Assembly (NCBI RefSeq): GCF_019038595.1
Contig: NZ_JAHOPF010000002.1
Location: forward strand, 310,001 to 374,000
Length of the DNA: 64,000 bases
Reading direction: 5' to 3'
Origin: Kaistella soli
Lineage (GTDB): Bacteria; Bacteroidota; Bacteroidia; Flavobacteriales; Weeksellaceae
Shown: positions 26,231 to 33,649 of the stretch, one piece after another
Layout of the letters: every line of letters begins with the position of its first letter
Numbering within the stretch: the first letter of the stretch is position 1
The notes under the pieces: generated by a model
Databases searched by the model: none
What the model saw: only the letters and a program-made list of their open reading frames with translations
What the model was told of the DNA's origin: nothing
Translations under genes and position numbers: made by a program

Positions 26231-26614
26231 TTATTTATTAAAAAAGGTTTCGTAGTTTGCTTTATTTTCGAAGTACACGACATTATCATTTTTATCAGAG
26301 ATTGCAATAATTGCGGTTGCTTTATCGATGAGTTGATGAGATATCGGATCATACGCCATGCGAGCATTTTCTTCCTGCGGGATTCTGAGTTTGCAGTTTT
26401 CGCAGCAACCGTAGTAGGTTTTGCCGTCATGCTTTACTTCGAGCTGCTTTTTGCCCATGTAGGCGTTGTTTACCATACAGACCTGGTCGTGGGGAACAAT
26501 GTCGCCGGTCTTGAACTGTGCATTGGTAATTTGGGTAGTTTCTGCTTTTGAATTGGTGCAGGAAACGAGGAACACTGCTACAAAAGCCAGTATTCCTAAA
26601 AGAATATTCTTCAT
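26231..26614 (-). CDS. Small TRASH/NosL-like lipoprotein
   Basis: A 127-residue protein with a lipoprotein signal (VAVFLVSCTNS). The core DQVCMVNNAYMGKKQLEV, then KTYYGCCENCKLRI, has four Cys and two Met in the arrangement of TRASH/YHS or NosL-like metal-binding domains. A YDPISHQLIDKA segment and a NYETFF ending follow, typical of YHS proteins that end in an aromatic-rich strand. It is separated from the lead gene of the operon by 216 bp and precedes DUF3347 by 24 bp. A periplasmic copper-binding or delivery role is likely from context and motifs. The exact family is not certain. Confidence 0.75.
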   Translation of the reverse strand: MKNILLGILAFVAVFLVSCTNSKAETTQITNAQFKTGDIVPHDQVCMVNNAYMGKKQLEVKHDGKTYYGCCENCKLRIPQEENARMAYDPISHQLIDKATAIIAISDKNDNVVYFENKANYETFFNK

Positions 26615-26830
26615 TAAAATATCGTTAAAGGTTAATTTTGAGCCTCCGTCTTGAGAGACTGTGTACGAAAATCCTGATCTTCAAGTTGTTCTTTAAAGAA
26701 CATTCTTTTCTAAAAGATTACTTAAACGAGAAGTGGAAGTTCGAAGGGACATTCAGCACCGCTAAATAATCTGCGGAAAGTGTCATAAACACTTCACGAC
26801 CAGACACAATTCGGGCTGTAAAAGAAGGTA

Positions 26831-27247
26831 TTAACCTATTTTTGGCGGTTGCCAAATGGTATGGAATCCACCAGAGTAATGGGGATTCTGATAATAGAAA
26901 TTGGAATTGTTGCTATAATAACCTGAGTCTTCATTTTTAGAATCCTCTAAAAATTTACTATCCGCTAAAACAGTGTATTGAGCAGAACTGCAAAGGTTTC
27001 CGCTACAGTTTCCTGAGCATCCTTCCGTTTGGCAATTGTGTGATTTGGGGTGACAGCACTCATCTTTGCAATCGCCGCTGTCGCAAGACGGGTGAAATTT
27101 CGCGAATGACTGTTTGATGAAAATCTCAGCATGCGCCTCTGCTTTAAAAACCTGCTTTTCCTTTTTGCTGCAAGCTAAGGAAATCCCCGGCGCCAGAAAT
27201 AACGCGAGTGTGAGGGATAGAAACAGTATTTTAAAATTTCCGTGCAT
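26831..27247 (-). CDS. Small secreted Cys-rich protein leading the cus/cop operon
   Basis: A 138-residue protein. The N-terminus MHGNFKILFLSLTLALFLAPGISLAC is a signal peptide. A Lys/Glu/His stretch and then a Cys/His/Asp cluster (about residues 54-90, including CDSGDCKDECCHPKSHNC and CSGNCSGNLC) follow, with ten Cys in about 38 residues, a strong metal-binding signature. A Tyr/Ser/Asn-rich part leads to the C-terminal octapeptide IWQPPKIG. The octapeptide and its codons match the end of the DUF6660-like protein at 12109-12429. It lies 18 nt downstream of a TAnnTTTG promoter box and is the first gene of the cus/cop transcription unit. I recognise no described family for the Cys cluster; function unknown. 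Confidence 0.75.
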   Translation of the reverse strand: MHGNFKILFLSLTLALFLAPGISLACSKKEKQVFKAEAHAEIFIKQSFAKFHPSCDSGDCKDECCHPKSHNCQTEGCSGNCSGNLCSSAQYTVLADSKFLEDSKNEDSGYYSNNSNFYYQNPHYSGGFHTIWQPPKIG

Positions 27248-27264
27248 TATGAAGTAAAACAGTA

Positions 27265-27272
27265 CAAATGTA
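27265..27272 (-). promoter_or_regulatory. Promoter -7 box of the cus/cop operon
   Basis: On the minus strand the motif TACATTTG (27272 to 27265) fits the Bacteroidetes -7 consensus TAnnTTTG. The ATG of the lead gene is 18 nt downstream. A matching -33 TTTG is not clear. No palindromic operator was obvious, and no regulator gene is in the window. Confidence 0.55.
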
Positions 27273-27398
27273 GGAAATTATTTTAGAAGTTAAATTTGTT
27301 TAGGGATAATTAACATAGTAAGTGACTCGACAACTAACAGAGATTAACAGCTTAGAAATTGGCAAGGGCGTATCATCCAGATTTGTCTTAGGCCGCAT

Positions 27399-27656
27399 TC
27401 ACGCCAGTGTTTTTTCCAGTTTTTCTTTCCATTTTTGCCAGTCGGGTAACAATTTTGCCTGAAGGTCATAAAAATCTTTCGTGTGGTTGCGTATGACCAA
27501 ATGACAAAGTTCATGAACCATTACATATTCAATACAGGCTTTTGGTGCTTTTACCAATTCGGTGTTGAGTGTGATTTTTCCATTGCATGTACAGCTGCCC
27601 CATCTTTTTTCCATCCATTTTATTACCATGTCTGGTAGGAGTAAGGACGTAAGCAA
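27399..27656 (-). pseudogene. 3' remnant of a YgjP-like metallopeptidase gene
   Basis: The ORF (85 codons from a TTG) contains the end of a YgjP/M48-type zinc peptidase: KRWGSC, then VMVHELCHLVIRNHTKDFY with the HExxH-like HELCH motif and the distal NH, and LPDWQKWKEKLE. Family members are about 230 residues long, so roughly the N-terminal two thirds is missing. The first codons before MVIKWMEKRWG look like junction DNA rather than protein. The gene is cut near 27650, next to the integrase module. Such peptidases often sit beside type I restriction genes, so this may be the scar of a lost restriction system. Confidence 0.8.
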
Positions 27657-27852
27657 ACTTTAGCAAAAGAAAAATTTTATTTTTTAAATGAAAAATTTAC
27701 CTATTAATTTTATAAAGTAGAATGCAGAATAAAGAAACGGCTATTTTAGTTTGCGTCGGAAGTGGTCAAAGTAATATGTTTTTTTTCAAGAAAAAATAAA
27801 AAAAAGTTTTTTGCCCAAAAGTGGTTACTGCCCTTACTGCCACAAAATAAGG

Positions 27853-27881
27853 AAAAGCGATGCTTTTGACACCGCTTTTTT
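27853..27881 (-). terminator. Terminator of the primase/helicase gene
   Basis: AAAAGCG (27853-27859) and CGCTTTT (27873-27879) pair around a 13-nt loop, with T-rich DNA on the minus-strand downstream side. It lies about 40 bp after the stop of the helicase gene. Confidence 0.55.
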
Positions 27882-27921
27882 GAAAGGTAAATTTTATGGC
27901 TGATTTCAAAGAAAATGATTA

Positions 27922-30102
27922 CTAATTTGGAAACCTGTACGGTAACTTTCCGACCTCGGAATTATCGGTTTCATTATGTTCTTTCTTGCGTGCTCTTCTG
28001 TCTACTTCATCAACATCGAGAACATTCACAACATAGACGTAGCTTTTATTTCTTACGATGCGGATGAAGCCATGTTTCTTTAAGGCTTTACCTAATTTAT
28101 TGACTGTGCCGTCTGTTACATTTATATTCGCCACTGTAGCCAGTCGGACTGCGATTTGAGAAGCATTAAGAAAAGCATTTGCTGTTTCTCTAGTCGCTGG
28201 TTCAAACCATGTCAGCAACAGCTCTTCTTCAGGGCTCATTAACTGGTACTGTTCGTTGTTCGCGTTGATATCCTTAATTTCTTCCTGGTTGAACCAATGG
28301 CGGAAGCCATCTTTGTAAAGTTTTAATGCCTGGGCGTAGCACAGGTTAATATCTACTTGGTGTTGGTATTCGATGTTCTCCAATTCAAAACAAAGGAAGC
28401 GACGCGAGCCTGTTGTGTCGTTTAGAAATTGGGCGGTGTTTACGCTGCCGGCGAAGCTGGCACGGCGTGGCATATTTTCGTTGTTGTGGCCATAGGCTTT
28501 TCGCATTCTGATGTGCGTTTTTGTGATGAGTTCTTTCAGGGAACCGATTTCTGTACGGTTCAAATTTTCGAGCTCGTCCAGGTTGATGAGCATGCATTCT
28601 GCCAGGTGAATTAAGGTGTCCTTGTTGTTTGGGTTTACGGTTCCTGAAAAGATGTACTGTTTGAGTTCCCTAGGCATTAGTTTTTCTATCCAGGTTGTTT
28701 TTCCGAGTCCCTGTTTGCCGGAAAAGACAATTACAGTTTGATTGATTTGCTTTTCATCCAGAACACAGGCGACCATGGCGACAAACCACTTTTTGAAACA
28801 TTCTTTCCAGAGGTCAGGCTTTGTAGTGGTAATCGTTAAGGCCAATTCTTCGATGTAATCTTTATCGCCCGTATATTCCGCCAAATTTTCGAAGTAATCT
28901 TTGAAAGGATCGTACATTTCGCAGAAGTCTGAGCGAAGTAAATTCCGGAGGGAATTGATGCTGCAGCGGACTTTTGCTTTCTGGATTTCGCGAAGGATGG
29001 AATTTTCTTTAAAGTCGGTGATGTATTTCCAAACTTTACCGTTTACTCTTCTGTATTCTAATTTTCCCAGGACTTCGTTGTAGCGGAATTTATAGCGATT
29101 ATTCAGAAAGTTTTCCAGTTTGTCGATTTGGGCAGGTTCGTCTTCCTCGTCAATAATAATAGTTCCATCCGGGTTTATTGTCGCGGATGATTCACCTGAA
29201 TTTTTCTTTACGCTCGAAGATTGCACGGATTTTGCGGATTTTTTTTGGGGTTGGTATTGATCGGTGCCATGTTCAGAGGTATTTGCATAAGCGCTTTTTA
29301 CTGCATTCATTACTTCCTGACCGTTGTAATCGTAATCAGCCAAAATATATCCCAAAGCCAGCGTTTCAGGAACACCTTTCCTGTTTAGGTTGTTTGCCAG
29401 CTGGAATACGAAATTATTGCGGTTGCCCTCCACGAATGAATCTTTTTTTTCGGTGAACTGGACGCAGTGGTGGTAAAGAACATCATAATTAAGCGTAGAA
29501 GGTTTGGCAAACTGGAGCTGTTCCTGCTGAACTTTTTGCGCTATGACAGACTGTTGATCTCCACTTGAAAAAACTGCAGCATTTTCATTAAAATATAATT
29601 CCGGATCAAACGAAACAAAGCAAAGCCTGGTAATGTCTTTACCTGATTTATCAATTTCTACAGACAGGATATCTTCGAAATATTTCTGCAGCTTGAGAAA
29701 AGTTTCTTTATGTTCTTCCTTTTTTGAATCTACACGGACTAAAATTTTAAGACCATTGCCTGAGGGGCTTAGAAATGCTGCAAATGCAAATTCGTTATTT
29801 TTTATTATTGACTTGCAAATGTTTACTTTTTCTATTGTCAGCTTATCAATATCCAATACCATTAAACTGTTATAGTTGGTAAGGAGTTCCATTTTCCTAC
29901 CTCCTTTGAAGGTTGCGGAGGGTGTGAATGCAGGAAGTGATTTCTTTGCTCTTTCTGCAGCTTCTTTTTTATCCTCAGCTAAAGATTTGCGAAGGTAGAT
30001 GATTGCGTTTCGGTAAGTCCCGGTTTTGATATCATCCAGAATTTTAACGATGTCTTTCTGTTCGATGACTTCATTGAAGTTTTTGAATATGGTGGATTTC
30101 AT
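27922..30102 (-). CDS. VirE-N/VapE-type primase-helicase of a mobile element
   Basis: A 726-residue protein from the ATG at 30102. A longer form would need a TTG at 30150 and would begin inside the hairpin arm of a terminator, so I reject it. The N-terminal part (about 35-200) is a VirE-N/BT4734-like primase-polymerase domain with MVLDIDKL and SPSGNGLKILVRVD. The C-terminal half is a VapE-type helicase with Walker A SGKQGLGKTTW and Walker B LINLDEL, followed by the GSVN and TGSRRFLCFE segments. It should act in replication or regulation of the element after excision. It is common in Bacteroidetes islands and phage satellites. It lies downstream of an excisionase-like gene. Confidence 0.85.
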   Translation of the reverse strand: MKSTIFKNFNEVIEQKDIVKILDDIKTGTYRNAIIYLRKSLAEDKKEAAERAKKSLPAFTPSATFKGGRKMELLTNYNSLMVLDIDKLTIEKVNICKSIIKNNEFAFAAFLSPSGNGLKILVRVDSKKEEHKETFLKLQKYFEDILSVEIDKSGKDITRLCFVSFDPELYFNENAAVFSSGDQQSVIAQKVQQEQLQFAKPSTLNYDVLYHHCVQFTEKKDSFVEGNRNNFVFQLANNLNRKGVPETLALGYILADYDYNGQEVMNAVKSAYANTSEHGTDQYQPQKKSAKSVQSSSVKKNSGESSATINPDGTIIIDEEDEPAQIDKLENFLNNRYKFRYNEVLGKLEYRRVNGKVWKYITDFKENSILREIQKAKVRCSINSLRNLLRSDFCEMYDPFKDYFENLAEYTGDKDYIEELALTITTTKPDLWKECFKKWFVAMVACVLDEKQINQTVIVFSGKQGLGKTTWIEKLMPRELKQYIFSGTVNPNNKDTLIHLAECMLINLDELENLNRTEIGSLKELITKTHIRMRKAYGHNNENMPRRASFAGSVNTAQFLNDTTGSRRFLCFELENIEYQHQVDINLCYAQALKLYKDGFRHWFNQEEIKDINANNEQYQLMSPEEELLLTWFEPATRETANAFLNASQIAVRLATVANINVTDGTVNKLGKALKKHGFIRIVRNKSYVYVVNVLDVDEVDRRARKKEHNETDNSEVGKLPYRFPN

Positions 30103-30139
30103 TTTTTTAGATTTTTGAATTACAAAATAAAAGGTTAGA

Positions 30140-30170
30140 AAAAAGCCCAAAGCGGAAGCATGGGCTTTTT
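30140..30170 (-). terminator. Terminator between the HTH gene and the helicase gene
   Basis: AAAAAGCCCA (30140-30149) and TGGGCTTTTT (30161-30170) form a 10-bp perfect stem with an 11-nt loop. It has T/A runs on both sides, so it can work on both strands. It follows the HTH gene stop at 30200. Confidence 0.75.
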
Positions 30171-30199
30171 ACAGTATGAGGCTTTAGCGGCGTACAATA

Positions 30200-30478
30200 C
30201 TACTTTGCGAAAGATTGGTTGTGGTGTTCATTCAGGAATTTTTCAACGTCTGACATCTTATAGTAAATTTTCTTTCCTACTTGTGAAAAAGCTATTTTAC
30301 CTTCGTCACGCCAGGCCTGCCCAGTGCGCTGAGAAACGCCCATAATTTCCAGAAATTTTTTGTTGTCCACGAAAGTTTCCCTGTGTGCAGCAGTACCCCT
30401 TTCGAATTTTTCTATGAGTTCGTTGATCTTAGTAACTAACTCACTGAACTGATCTGCAGATAATACGATTGCTTCCAT
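30200..30478 (-). CDS. Excisionase-like helix-turn-helix protein
   Basis: A 92-residue protein from the ATG at 30478. The longer open frame starts in translation that reads across a GGTCCCC-rich stretch and is unlikely. It has a helical N-terminus (SADQFSELVTKINELIEKF), then a MerR-like winged-helix segment: DNKKFLEIMGVSQRTGQAWRDEGKI, FSQVGKKIYYKMSDVEKFLNEH. This matches the HTH_17/excisionase family that controls excision or integrase expression in Bacteroidetes elements. It lies between the unknown protein and the helicase gene, all on the same strand as the integrase. Confidence 0.82.
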   Translation of the reverse strand: MEAIVLSADQFSELVTKINELIEKFERGTAAHRETFVDNKKFLEIMGVSQRTGQAWRDEGKIAFSQVGKKIYYKMSDVEKFLNEHHNQSFAK

Positions 30479-30567
30479 AATTAAAAATGTTTTAAGATTA
30501 TGGAGCGAAGTTGAAAAAAAGAATGAAGTCCCCAGGTCCCCAGTTGGTCCCCCGGGGACCACGTTTT

Positions 30568-31476
30568 TTATATAAGTTTATCCAAATCAATTCTTTTGCC
30601 TGTATTAGGACGTTTTTCTTCTTTGGAAGGTTTCAGAATGGTCTTCACTGTTTGGGGACTTATTGGATTCCCATCCTTATCCAGGAAATTATTTACAATT
30701 AAAGCAGCCATTTCATTAGTATTTGCTTCAATATAAGGTTTACCATCTGATGACTTTTCTCTACTCAATTGGTAGAATACATCGGTGATCTGGTTAATAT
30801 TGACATTGATTTTGATCTTGTTAAAAACGGTCCCCGGGGACTTATCAAAAGTCCCCTCTTTTACCAGGTCATCCTTTAATTTTTTCAGAGCATAGATCTG
30901 CTTTATTTCTTTATCGCACTGTTTATCAAAAGCAAGCGTATGAATATTTACAAATTCGATATTGGCCTGCTGATATTCAAACTTCTCTTTAGTTAACAGC
31001 AGAATCTTTTCAGAATCTGATGTGACATTCTGAAGTTTATTTTTGATTTCATAGAATGAAAAATAACGCTCTTCACTTTCAGCATTGATATATTTTTTGG
31101 GAGGTTTTGATTTGCTCTTTGCTGAATTTTCATCAAATATTTTATTTCTTTTTGTTTCTATACTGGTATACAGCTTCATAAGCCTACTAGGGTTCCGGTA
31201 CCCTGAAAACAGTTCTTCATTTACAGAAATTAGTTTTTCAAATTTATTAAGCCACTGAACCGGATCTTTTACCAAGCGGCAATGATGAGAAATGAACGCT
31301 GGAATCTGTGAATGGGTAATAGAGAATGCAATATTTATTAATTTTTGGCAATACTCCTGTAGGCTTTCGTTTGGTATTTTCAGGATGTCAAATACCGGAT
31401 TGAAATCATCAGTAATTTTTACGGAAGAAAACTGCAGGAATGGTGCTGTTTCTTTAATGAGATTCTTTTCTGTCAT
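30568..31476 (-). CDS. Hypothetical island protein, possibly RteC-like
   Basis: A 302-residue protein from the ATG at 31476 (a TTG at 31521 gives a longer form). It is mostly helical, K/E/N-rich, with no signal peptide and no membrane segment. The C-terminal region INVNINQITDVFYQLSREKSS, then NFLDKDGNPISPQTVKTILKPS, resembles the C-terminal part of RteC-type regulators of Bacteroides conjugative transposons, where a DNA-binding segment ends with a similar TI/V..L..S pattern. This is a weak resemblance from memory. Its position between the HTH gene (89 bp away) and the integrase fits a regulatory role in the element. Confidence 0.6.
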   Translation of the reverse strand: MTEKNLIKETAPFLQFSSVKITDDFNPVFDILKIPNESLQEYCQKLINIAFSITHSQIPAFISHHCRLVKDPVQWLNKFEKLISVNEELFSGYRNPSRLMKLYTSIETKRNKIFDENSAKSKSKPPKKYINAESEERYFSFYEIKNKLQNVTSDSEKILLLTKEKFEYQQANIEFVNIHTLAFDKQCDKEIKQIYALKKLKDDLVKEGTFDKSPGTVFNKIKINVNINQITDVFYQLSREKSSDGKPYIEANTNEMAALIVNNFLDKDGNPISPQTVKTILKPSKEEKRPNTGKRIDLDKLI

Positions 31477-31631
31477 TTTAACTGTGTTTTTATGGTGTTT
31501 AAAATATAATATATGCAACAAAAGAATTGATTAAGTAAATATTATACACGCTTTACGTTATATAATTGCTAACACACTACATTTAAACCAGAATTTCATC
31601 AATTAGCTAAAATAATAAATTGGTTGCATAT

Positions 31632-31661
31632 AAAAAAAATCACTTCAAATTACGAAGCGAT
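31632..31661 (-). terminator. Terminator of the integrase gene
   Basis: On the minus strand ATCGCTTC and GAAGTGAT pair (one G-U) around a 7-nt loop, followed by eight T (31639 to 31632). It lies about 54 bp after the integrase stop. Confidence 0.75.
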
Positions 31662-31714
31662 CTCTTTACCTAAACCCCTGATAATCATATAAAATAAATT
31701 TCAGAAGGAAATTT

Positions 31715-32932
31715 TTAAATGACGAATTCATCTACAGCCTTATCCAGTTCATCATTCATTACTTTTGCGTAAATCTGTGTCGTAGAAATTTTTGTGTGAT
31801 CCATTAGCTTACTTACATATTCTATCCGCATCCCATTATTTAAAGCGAAAGTTGCGAATGTATGTCGGCTCAGATGGAAATGAAGATTGAAAGGAAACTC
31901 TAAATTCTTCCCGATTGTACGCAGATGAATATTACACAGAACATTAGCGTTGGCGATTAACTTCCTCCTGTCTTCAGGTGAAGCTCTATCAAATTTCGCA
32001 ACGGAAACCGCCGGAAAAACAAATGATAATTTATTATTGCTTTCGTTCCAATATTTTTTAAGAATCTCAATAGCAGTGGTGCCAATTTTCAACCTGTGCG
32101 TTCTCCCTGTTTTATTGATTTTCCGTTCAATGATACCTTCTGTTAAGTTGATTTCTTCCCATCGAAGACAGGCTATATCAGAAAAGCGTAATCCTCCCGC
32201 CGAAACAGCAAACACAAACATATCCTTAAATACCCGTCCTCTCCTTCCGTGCTGCCCATCGTAATTTTTGAATTTTTCAAACTGTTCTACGTTTAAAAAC
32301 TTTCGTTTGTGTTCTTTTATCTTAATTTTTATTTTGTCAAAGGGATATAGATTTTTGTCTACAAGGCCATCTGCTATCGCAGAATTATAGATCATCGCCA
32401 ATGGTATCATACAGGTTTTGACTGAAATTCCTGAGTTCTTCCGTTCTGATACCAGATAATTCATGTAATCTTTGATTAATGCCACGTCAACTTCTTTCAT
32501 GAGCAGTTCCTGGTTATCTGCAAATTCTGAAAACTTCTTCAGCAACTGCTTATAATTATACATCGTATTTACAGAAAGTGTATTCTCCAACCTGCCAAAG
32601 ACTTTGTCCTTATATGGAAAGAATTTTAAGCCGTCCTCTCCCTTTAAAGCTTTTTTTATTTCATTTGCAGTAAGATTCTTAGTCTTTTTCTCCTCCTCCA
32701 GCACCATCATCCCAGCATCTGCTATTTTCTGAGCAAGAATAACGTTCATTCTGGTAGAGTTTGGATAATTCTTCCTTACTTTCTGAGCGTCCTGATCCCA
32801 TTGACTTGCTTTCAGTTTGATTCCCGTTGAAATAAATTTTGTTTTTCTATTCTGGATTACTCTGATGTAAAGTGGTGAATGTCCTGCTTTGTCTTCGCGC
32901 TGCGTTTTTAAGATGAATTTTAAAGTTGCCAT
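31715..32932 (-). CDS. Tyrosine-type integrase of a Bacteroidetes genomic island
   Basis: A 405-residue site-specific recombinase. An arm-binding domain (start MATLKFILKTQREDKAGHSPL) and a SAM-like core-binding domain (about 105-190) precede the catalytic domain. Catalytic residues are visible: R in SAGGLRFSDIACL, H353-R356 in HLSRHTFA, H379 in MDHTK, and the nucleophile Y388 in TQIYAKV. It should integrate and excise the island. It is the outermost gene of the minus-strand island, 0.27 kb from the core ferredoxin gene, which places one element end in that gap. A promoter with a direct repeat lies upstream. Confidence 0.92.
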   Translation of the reverse strand: MATLKFILKTQREDKAGHSPLYIRVIQNRKTKFISTGIKLKASQWDQDAQKVRKNYPNSTRMNVILAQKIADAGMMVLEEEKKTKNLTANEIKKALKGEDGLKFFPYKDKVFGRLENTLSVNTMYNYKQLLKKFSEFADNQELLMKEVDVALIKDYMNYLVSERKNSGISVKTCMIPLAMIYNSAIADGLVDKNLYPFDKIKIKIKEHKRKFLNVEQFEKFKNYDGQHGRRGRVFKDMFVFAVSAGGLRFSDIACLRWEEINLTEGIIERKINKTGRTHRLKIGTTAIEILKKYWNESNNKLSFVFPAVSVAKFDRASPEDRRKLIANANVLCNIHLRTIGKNLEFPFNLHFHLSRHTFATFALNNGMRIEYVSKLMDHTKISTTQIYAKVMNDELDKAVDEFVI

Positions 32933-33031
32933 CGTATTAAAAATTAAAAGTTAGTGTTCCGGAAAAATTGGTTTTAATTTTTCGCCACATTTAGGAAAAA
33001 TGGGATGATTTTTGTCATACTCTGTACCCTT

Positions 33032-33058
33032 CAAAAGTACAACAAGTGGTACAACAAA
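33032..33058 (-). promoter_or_regulatory. Integrase promoter with 12-bp-period direct repeat
   Basis: On the minus strand TACTTTTG (33039 to 33032) fits the -7 consensus and TTTG (33058-33055) could be the -33 box. Between them lies a direct repeat: GTACAACAA on the plus strand at 33037-33045 and again at 33049-33057, spaced by GTG. The repeat could be an operator or part of the recombination site. The start codon is about 100 nt downstream. Confidence 0.45.
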
Positions 33059-33166
33059 CTCTTAATTTGGATGCTTTCAATTACTTTTAATTGAATGATT
33101 GAAAAAAATAAATGTCCTATCCATCACTAATTGAGCGAAAAGCTGGACAATACAGAGAAAATTCTT

Positions 33167-33174
33167 TATCTTTG
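33167..33174 (+). promoter_or_regulatory. Promoter -7 box of the ferredoxin gene
   Basis: TATCTTTG matches the consensus TAnnTTTG, 25 nt upstream of the ATG at 33200. It argues for that ATG over the far upstream in-frame start at 33131, which would place the promoter inside the gene. Confidence 0.75.
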
Positions 33175-33199
33175 TGCAAATTTAAAAAATAAAGTAGCA

Positions 33200-33550
33200 A
33201 TGGCTATCAGAATAACAGATGAATGTATAAATTGTGGTGCTTGTGAACCCGAATGTCCTAATACTGCCATATATGAAGGCGCTGTAGACTGGAAAGCATC
33301 GGATGGAACTGCCCTCAAAGGACGGGTTGTCATGAAGTCGGGATTATCCGTTGATGCAGATGATCCGCAGGAACCTGTAAGTGATGATGTTTATTTCATT
33401 GTCGCCGACAAATGTACTGAATGTAAAGGCTTCCATGAGGAACCGCAATGTGCTGCCGTTTGCCCGGTAGACTGCTGTATTCCGGATGACGATCATGTAG
33501 AATCGGAGGAGAGCTTACTTCAGAAAAAAGCTTTTTTACACGGAGAATAA
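33200..33550 (+). CDS. 4Fe-4S dicluster ferredoxin
   Basis: A 116-residue protein with two Cys clusters: [17 protein letters not shown] near the N-terminus and [21 protein letters not shown] in the second half. A spacer of about 50 acidic/neutral residues lies between them. This is a 2[4Fe-4S] ferredoxin, an electron carrier in the cytoplasm. The start at 33200 is supported by the promoter box just upstream. It is followed by a terminator and then by serC. Ferredoxins of this type lie next to serC in flavobacteria, but a link to serine synthesis is not established. It is the first core gene beyond the island. Confidence 0.9.
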   Translation: MAIRITDECINCGACEPECPNTAIYEGAVDWKASDGTALKGRVVMKSGLSVDADDPQEPVSDDVYFIVADKCTECKGFHEEPQCAAVCPVDCCIPDDDHVESEESLLQKKAFLHGE

Positions 33551-33556
33551 GAATTC

Positions 33557-33581
33557 CGCTCACTCTTTGTGGGCGTTTTTT
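33557..33581 (+). terminator. Terminator after the ferredoxin gene
   Basis: CGCTCAC (33557-33563) and GTGGGCG (33569-33575) pair with one G-U, followed by six T. It lies 6 bp after the stop at 33550. Confidence 0.7.
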
Positions 33582-33606
33582 ATATATTATTAATCCAATG
33601 TCAAAT

Positions 33607-33635
33607 ACGGTGAATCCGCGGCTTGCGGCCACCGT
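33607..33635 (+). promoter_or_regulatory. Interrupted inverted repeat upstream of serC
   Basis: ACGGTG (33607-33612) pairs with CACCGT (33630-33635), and inside it CCGC (33616-33619) pairs with GCGG (33625-33628) around GGCTT. The hairpin ends 14 nt before the serC ATG and has no T run, so it is more likely a 5'-leader structure or operator than a terminator. There is no clear TAnnTTTG box between the terminator and serC. Confidence 0.4.
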
Positions 33636-33649
33636 AAAAATGAAAAAAG

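Noticed and set aside
32933-33120. tRNA gene as integration target beside the integrase
   Set aside because: I looked for cloverleaf-like inverted repeats and a T-loop GTTCRA motif and found none. No direct repeat of this end was seen near the left end of the island.
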